64,000 nucleotides of DNA from positions 62,001-126,000 of the forward strand of contig NC_019859.2 of the NCBI RefSeq assembly GCF_002234675.1, written 5' to 3'. This document shows, piece after piece, positions 59,684 to 64,000 of the stretch. A program made the translations under genes and the position numbers. The notes below the pieces were generated by a model. The model searched no databases. It worked only from the letters and a program-made list of their open reading frames with translations, and was not told the DNA's origin. The stretch's first letter is position 1. Each line of letters opens with the position of its first letter. This stretch comes from Oryzias latipes. Lineage: Eukaryota; Chordata; Actinopteri; Beloniformes; Adrianichthyidae.

Positions 59684-62600
59684 ATCTAGCCACAGGGGTT
59701 GCAAGCCAGTTGCCTCTGTGCCGGTCCCAAGCCCGGATAAATAGAGAGGGTTGCGTCAGGAAGGGCATCCGGCGTAAAAATTGCCAAAATAACCATGCGA
59801 ATCATCCACAACACTTTAGACATACCGGATCGGTCGAGGCCCGGGTTAACAACGACCGCCACCGATGCTGTTAACCTACAGGGTGTCGGTGGAAATTTGA
59901 CTACTGTTGGTCGAAGAAAGAGGGGAGGCAGAAGGGTCCGTGGCCAGAGAGAGAAGGGAAAAGGAAGGAACATAGGTTTGAGAATAGGGACTCTTAACGT
60001 TGGCACAATGACAGGGAAAGGCAGAGAGCTGGCAGACATGATGGAGAGAAGGAAGGTAGATGTACTGTGTGTGCAGGAGACAAGGTGGAAGGGCAGCAAG
60101 GCACGTAGTATTGGAGGAGGATACAAACTGTTCTATCATGGTGTTGATAGGAAGAGAAACGGGGTAGGAGTGATTCTGAAGGGGGAGTTTGTAAACAGTG
60201 TTCTAGAGGTGAAAAGAGTCTCAGACAGGATGATGAGCTTAAAGTTAGAAATCGAAGGGGTGATGGTGAATGTAGTCAGTGGGTATGCGCCACAGGTTGG
60301 CTGTGAGTTAGAAGTGAAGGAGAGATTCTGGAGTGAGTTGGATGAGGTCATAGAGAGTATCCCCAGAGGAGAGAGAGTTGTTATTGGAGCAGACTTTAAT
60401 GGGCATGTTGGTGAGGGCAACAGAGGTGATGAGGAGGTGATGGGCAGGTTTGGTGTGAAGGAAAGGAATCTGGAGGGACAGATGGTGGTGGACTTTGCGA
60501 AGAGGATGGAAATGGCTGTAGTCAACACTTACTTCCAGAAGAGAGAGGAACATAGAGTGACATACAGAAGTGGAGGTAGGAGTACTCAGGTGGACTACAT
60601 CCTATGTAGACGAGGTCATTTGAGAGAGGTTATTGACTGCAAAGTGGTGGTAGGAGAGAGTGTAGCCAGACAGCACCGCATGGTGGTGTGTAAGATGACC
60701 CTGGAGGTCAGGAAGAAGAAGAGAGGGAAAACAGAAAAGAAGACCAAGTGGTGGAAGCTACAGAATGAAGAAACTTGTGAGGAATTTAGGCAGAAGTTGA
60801 GACAGGGTCTGGGTGGTCAGGATGAGCTTCCAGATGACTGGGAAACTACAGCAGAGATTATCAGGGAAACAGGTAGGAAGGTGCTAGGTGTGTCATCTGG
60901 AAAGAGGAAAGACGGTAAAGAGACTTGGTGGTGGAATGAGGAAGTACAGGAATGCGTCCAGAGGAAGAGGTTGGCTAAAAAGAAGTGGGATGTAGAAAGG
61001 ACTGAGGAAGGTAGACAGGAGTACAAGGAAGCGCAGCGTAGAGTGAAGAGAGAGGTGGCAAAGGCCAAACAGAAAGCTTACGATGAGCTATATGACAGGT
61101 TAGACACAAAGGAAGGAGAGAAGGACTTGTACAGGCTAGCCAGACAGAGAGACAGAGATGGGAAGGACGTGCAACAGATAAGGGTGATTAAGGACAGAGA
61201 TGGAAAGGTGCTAACAACCCAGGAGAGTGTACAGAAAAGATGGAAGGAGTATTTTGAGGAGCTGATGAACGTGGAAAATGACAGGGAAAGAAGGGAGGAA
61301 GATGTGGCTGTTGTGGAGCAGGAAGTAGCAGAGATTGGAAAGGATGAGGTTAGGAAGGCTCTGAAAAGGATGAAGAGCGGAAAGGCCGTTGGTCCTGATG
61401 ACGTTCCTGTGGAGGTATGGAAGTGCTTAGGAGAGGCAGCAGTGGAATTTCTAACAAGGTTGTTCAATAGGATTCTAGAGAGTGAGAAGATGCCTGAGGA
61501 ATGGAGGAGAAGCGTTCTGGTTCCGATCTTTAAGAACAAGGGTGACACGCAGAACTGCAGCAACTATAGAGGAATAAAGTTGATGAGCCACACAATGAAG
61601 CTGTGGGAAAGAGTAGTGGAAGCCAGGCTTAGGAAGAAGGTGGAGATCTGTGAGCAGCAGTATGGTTTCATGCCCCGTAAGAGCACCACTGATGCCATTT
61701 TTGCTTTGAGAATGTTGATGGAAAAGTACAGAGAAGGTCAGAAGGAGCTGCATTGTGTGTTCGTAGATTTAGAGAAGGCGTATGACAGGGTGCCGAGGGA
61801 GGAGCTGTGGTACTGTATGAGGTCGTCTGGAGTGGCAGAGAAGTATGTCAGAGTAGTTCAGGACATGTATGAGAGAAGTATGACGGTGGTGAGATGTGCT
61901 GTAGGTCAGACAGAGGAGTTCAAGGTGGAGGTGGGACTACACCAAGGATCAGCTTTGAGTCCTTTTTTGTTTGCTATGCTGATGGACAGGCTGACAGATG
62001 AGGTAAGACAGGAATCTCCCTGGACAATGATGTTTGCGGATGACATTGTAATTTGCAGTGAGAGTAGAGAGCAGGTGGAGGAACAGCTAGAGAGGTGGAG
62101 GTTTGCTCTGGAAAGAAGAGGCATGAAGGTCAGTCGTAGTAAGACAGAATACATGTGTCTGAACGAGAGGGATCAAGGTAGAAGCGTTAGGTTACAGGGG
62201 GCTGAGGTGAAGAAGGTGCAGGAGTTTAAGTACTTGGGGTCAACAGTTCAGTGTGATGGGGAGTGTGGAAAAGAGGTGAAGAGGCGAGTGCAGGCAGGTT
62301 GGAGCGGTTGGAGGAAAGTGTCAGGAGTGTTGTGTGACAGAAGAGTGCCAGCAAGACTCAAAGGAAAGGTGTACAAGACAGTGGTGAGACCAGCTCTGCT
62401 CTATGGGTTAGAGACGGTAGCAGTGAGACAGAGACAAGAGGCTGAGATGGAGGTAGCGGAGATGAAGATGTTGAGGTTCTCCTTAGGAGTGACCAGGTTA
62501 GACAGGATAAGGAACGAGTACATCAGAGGGACGGCTCATGTTGCCTGTGTTAGCGACAAAGTCAGAGAAGCCAGACTGAGATGGTTTGGACATGTTCAGA

Positions 62601-62834
62601 GGAGGGATAGTGGATATATTGGTAGAAGGATGTTGGAGATGGAGCTGCCTGGCAGGAGGGCAAGAGGACGGCCAAAGAGGAGATACATGGATGTCTTAAC
62701 AGAGGACATGAAGTTGGCTAATGTTAGGGTAGAAGATGTCCATGATAGAGTGAGGTGGAAAAGGATGATTCGCTGTGGCGACCCCTGATGGGAAAAGCCG
62801 AAAGAGAAAGAAGAAGATCTTAGAGTCGGCCTCA
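59666..62834 (+). mobile_element. RTE-clade LINE, full length, with 18-bp target duplication
   Basis: The element 59684-62816 is flanked by ATCTTAGAGTCGGCCTCA (59666-59683 and 62817-62834, identical). Its 5' end has gcgtcaggaagggcatccgg, and the 3' end ttcgctgtggcgacccctga followed by an aaagagaaagaagaag tail: both are familiar from fish RTE copies. It carries one intact ORF. It lies in an intron of tmem178a in opposite orientation. Confidence 0.95.
59795..62788 (+). CDS. RTE-clade LINE protein (AP endonuclease and reverse transcriptase)
   Basis: 997 codons, uninterrupted. The endonuclease (about 60-300) has TLNVGTM (N68), VQETRWKG (E95), SGYAPQVG, GADFNGHVG (D200, N202), QVDYILC and the final RQHRMVV. 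RT (about 500-780) has MKSGKAVGPDDVPVEVWKCL, NYRGIKLMSHTMKLWERV, QYGFMPRKSTTDAIF, VDLEKAYDRVPREELWY, GLHQGSALSPFLFAM and FADDIV (F747-D750). The C-terminal segment carries RIRNEYIRGT...RLRWFGHVQRR. All key acidic residues are present, so the copy may be retrotransposition-competent. The ATG is close to the 5' end; RTE proteins are about this length. Confidence 0.95.
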   Translation: MRIIHNTLDIPDRSRPGLTTTATDAVNLQGVGGNLTTVGRRKRGGRRVRGQREKGKGRNIGLRIGTLNVGTMTGKGRELADMMERRKVDVLCVQETRWKGSKARSIGGGYKLFYHGVDRKRNGVGVILKGEFVNSVLEVKRVSDRMMSLKLEIEGVMVNVVSGYAPQVGCELEVKERFWSELDEVIESIPRGERVVIGADFNGHVGEGNRGDEEVMGRFGVKERNLEGQMVVDFAKRMEMAVVNTYFQKREEHRVTYRSGGRSTQVDYILCRRGHLREVIDCKVVVGESVARQHRMVVCKMTLEVRKKKRGKTEKKTKWWKLQNEETCEEFRQKLRQGLGGQDELPDDWETTAEIIRETGRKVLGVSSGKRKDGKETWWWNEEVQECVQRKRLAKKKWDVERTEEGRQEYKEAQRRVKREVAKAKQKAYDELYDRLDTKEGEKDLYRLARQRDRDGKDVQQIRVIKDRDGKVLTTQESVQKRWKEYFEELMNVENDRERREEDVAVVEQEVAEIGKDEVRKALKRMKSGKAVGPDDVPVEVWKCLGEAAVEFLTRLFNRILESEKMPEEWRRSVLVPIFKNKGDTQNCSNYRGIKLMSHTMKLWERVVEARLRKKVEICEQQYGFMPRKSTTDAIFALRMLMEKYREGQKELHCVFVDLEKAYDRVPREELWYCMRSSGVAEKYVRVVQDMYERSMTVVRCAVGQTEEFKVEVGLHQGSALSPFLFAMLMDRLTDEVRQESPWTMMFADDIVICSESREQVEEQLERWRFALERRGMKVSRSKTEYMCLNERDQGRSVRLQGAEVKKVQEFKYLGSTVQCDGECGKEVKRRVQAGWSGWRKVSGVLCDRRVPARLKGKVYKTVVRPALLYGLETVAVRQRQEAEMEVAEMKMLRFSLGVTRLDRIRNEYIRGTAHVACVSDKVREARLRWFGHVQRRDSGYIGRRMLEMELPGRRARGRPKRRYMDVLTEDMKLANVRVEDVHDRVRWKRMIRCGDP

Positions 62835-63156
62835 GCAGCGTGTCTGAGTTTCTCCCACCAAAACAAACATCTGAACTTTCACAAAGATGGATGTGGAAAT
62901 GACAGCTTTTAGCAGGTCACTGCTCCATGGAGAAAGTGGGTGTGTCTGTTAGCCTGGGGGCGGGGCTGGCAGCCCAGACTCTTCCTGGAAGGGGCTGTTC
63001 CCCACATTGTGACATCACGATGAGAGAACCCACTCATTTTCATGGATTGGGAGGGGCGCATAAATGGATCAAAATAGCGCTTTGGGGTTGTTTTTGTGAG
63101 GAACGAACATTATAAAACACTTAAAAGCTCAAAAAGTTAATTTTGCATGATATAGG

Positions 63157-63432
63157 CTGGGTGGCTCGGTTGGTAAGGTGACAAGCTACCATGCAGGAAT
63201 CCAGGGTTCGATTCCCGGAGGGGAATAAGCAATGGTACTGGGGGGCAATTACCATATCAATGGCGAGCAGTTAACATCACCCAGTGGGGGTCCTTAGGCA
63301 AGGCCCTTAACACTACCGCCTCCCGAGCGCGGTTCAGCTGCAGCTCACCGCTCCCCCAGGGGATGGGTCAAATGCGGAGAAGAATTTCCCCATTGAGGGA
63401 TAAATACAGTATAAATTTATTTATTTATAGAC
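63157..63432 (+). repeat. tRNA-derived SINE
   Basis: The head has an A box (TGGCTCGGTTGG) and a perfect B box (GGTTCGATTCC, 63206-63216). The body contains the fish SINE core ggtccttaggcaaggccctt. The tail ccattgagggataaatacag is LINE-like, followed by ttta repeats. It was probably mobilised by a LINE with a matching tail. In a tmem178a intron. Confidence 0.85.
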
Positions 63433-63757
63433 CCCCCTCACCGTTTGAGACCTGGCATCCACATACAAAGACATCCCATTGTGGGTTTTATTTTCACTAT
63501 ACTTAATTCTGATTACCGGGGCTCTTTGGCTACGAAAATTAAAAACAAAAAATCATATAAAACAAGAACTCAGATCTCAAGAGGTTAGTAACCTGTCCTG
63601 GTGCGTCCACCTGCAGCCACACGCTAAACATCGACACCATATCCTCTAGAACCAGCTGTAAAATATGATGATAACAGCCTTTTGACAGACCCAACTCCAG
63701 ATGGCAGCAGGAACACCTGCAGCAGGTGTTGCAGATTCTACTGCAGACGGAAAGTCA

Positions 63758-63961
<204 letters not shown>

Positions 63962-64000
63962 TTAAAAATAAAAGCATAGATAAGAAAACGACACGTTTAG

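Overview
This is vertebrate nuclear DNA, almost certainly from a teleost fish. It has split genes with canonical GT-AG introns, CpG-rich promoters, long (TG)n/(AC)n minisatellites, and a fish-type mix of BEL/Pao, Gmr1-type Gypsy, L1, L2/CR1, RTE and hAT/piggyBac-like elements. The species cannot be named from the sequence; a percomorph is plausible.

Layout. 1-27.6 kb is a retroelement nest with no host gene. It holds: a BEL/Pao element (minus strand) whose reverse transcriptase core is deleted in frame; an L2-type LINE fragment (minus) split by an apparently intact, very young Gypsy-class LTR element (5645-11511); two decayed L1/Tx1-type LINEs (plus); and between them a 5'-truncated L1 (minus, 16509-22106) with a perfect 20-bp target duplication and an unusually long, G-rich 3' UTR. 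The LTR element has the Gmr1 domain order: protease, integrase, reverse transcriptase, RNase H, as in Copia but carried by a Gypsy element. Its Gag carries a SCAN-like capsid domain.

27.6-64 kb carries three host genes in an order matching human 2p22.1. gemin6 (plus, two exons, 168 codons) converges on sos1 (minus). sos1 is complete: I resolved 22 coding exons between 30256 and 57620, all in phase, giving a 1297-residue protein with histone-fold, DH, PH, REM, CDC25 and proline-rich SH3-binding regions. The last two exons of tmem178a (minus) lie directly upstream of sos1; its 5' exons are beyond the window. sos1 and Gemin6 are housekeeping proteins (Ras activation and snRNP assembly); TMEM178A is a four-pass membrane protein.

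The sos1 introns collected repeats. Intron 9 (about 14 kb) holds an L2 LINE with an esterase-type ORF1, itself hit by two hAT MITEs and a larger insertion, plus an internally deleted Rex1/CR1-type LINE sitting in a (TG/TATG)n tract. Intron 4 is a 2-kb AC minisatellite that runs into the 3' splice site of exon 5. A tmem178a intron contains a full-length RTE LINE with an intact 997-codon ORF and an 18-bp target duplication.

The most notable items are the intact Gmr1-type element with its pol order and SCAN-like Gag, the L1 with its long G-quadruplex-prone 3' UTR, and the TG-repeat acceptor in sos1. All belong to known families. I did not find a wholly new system.
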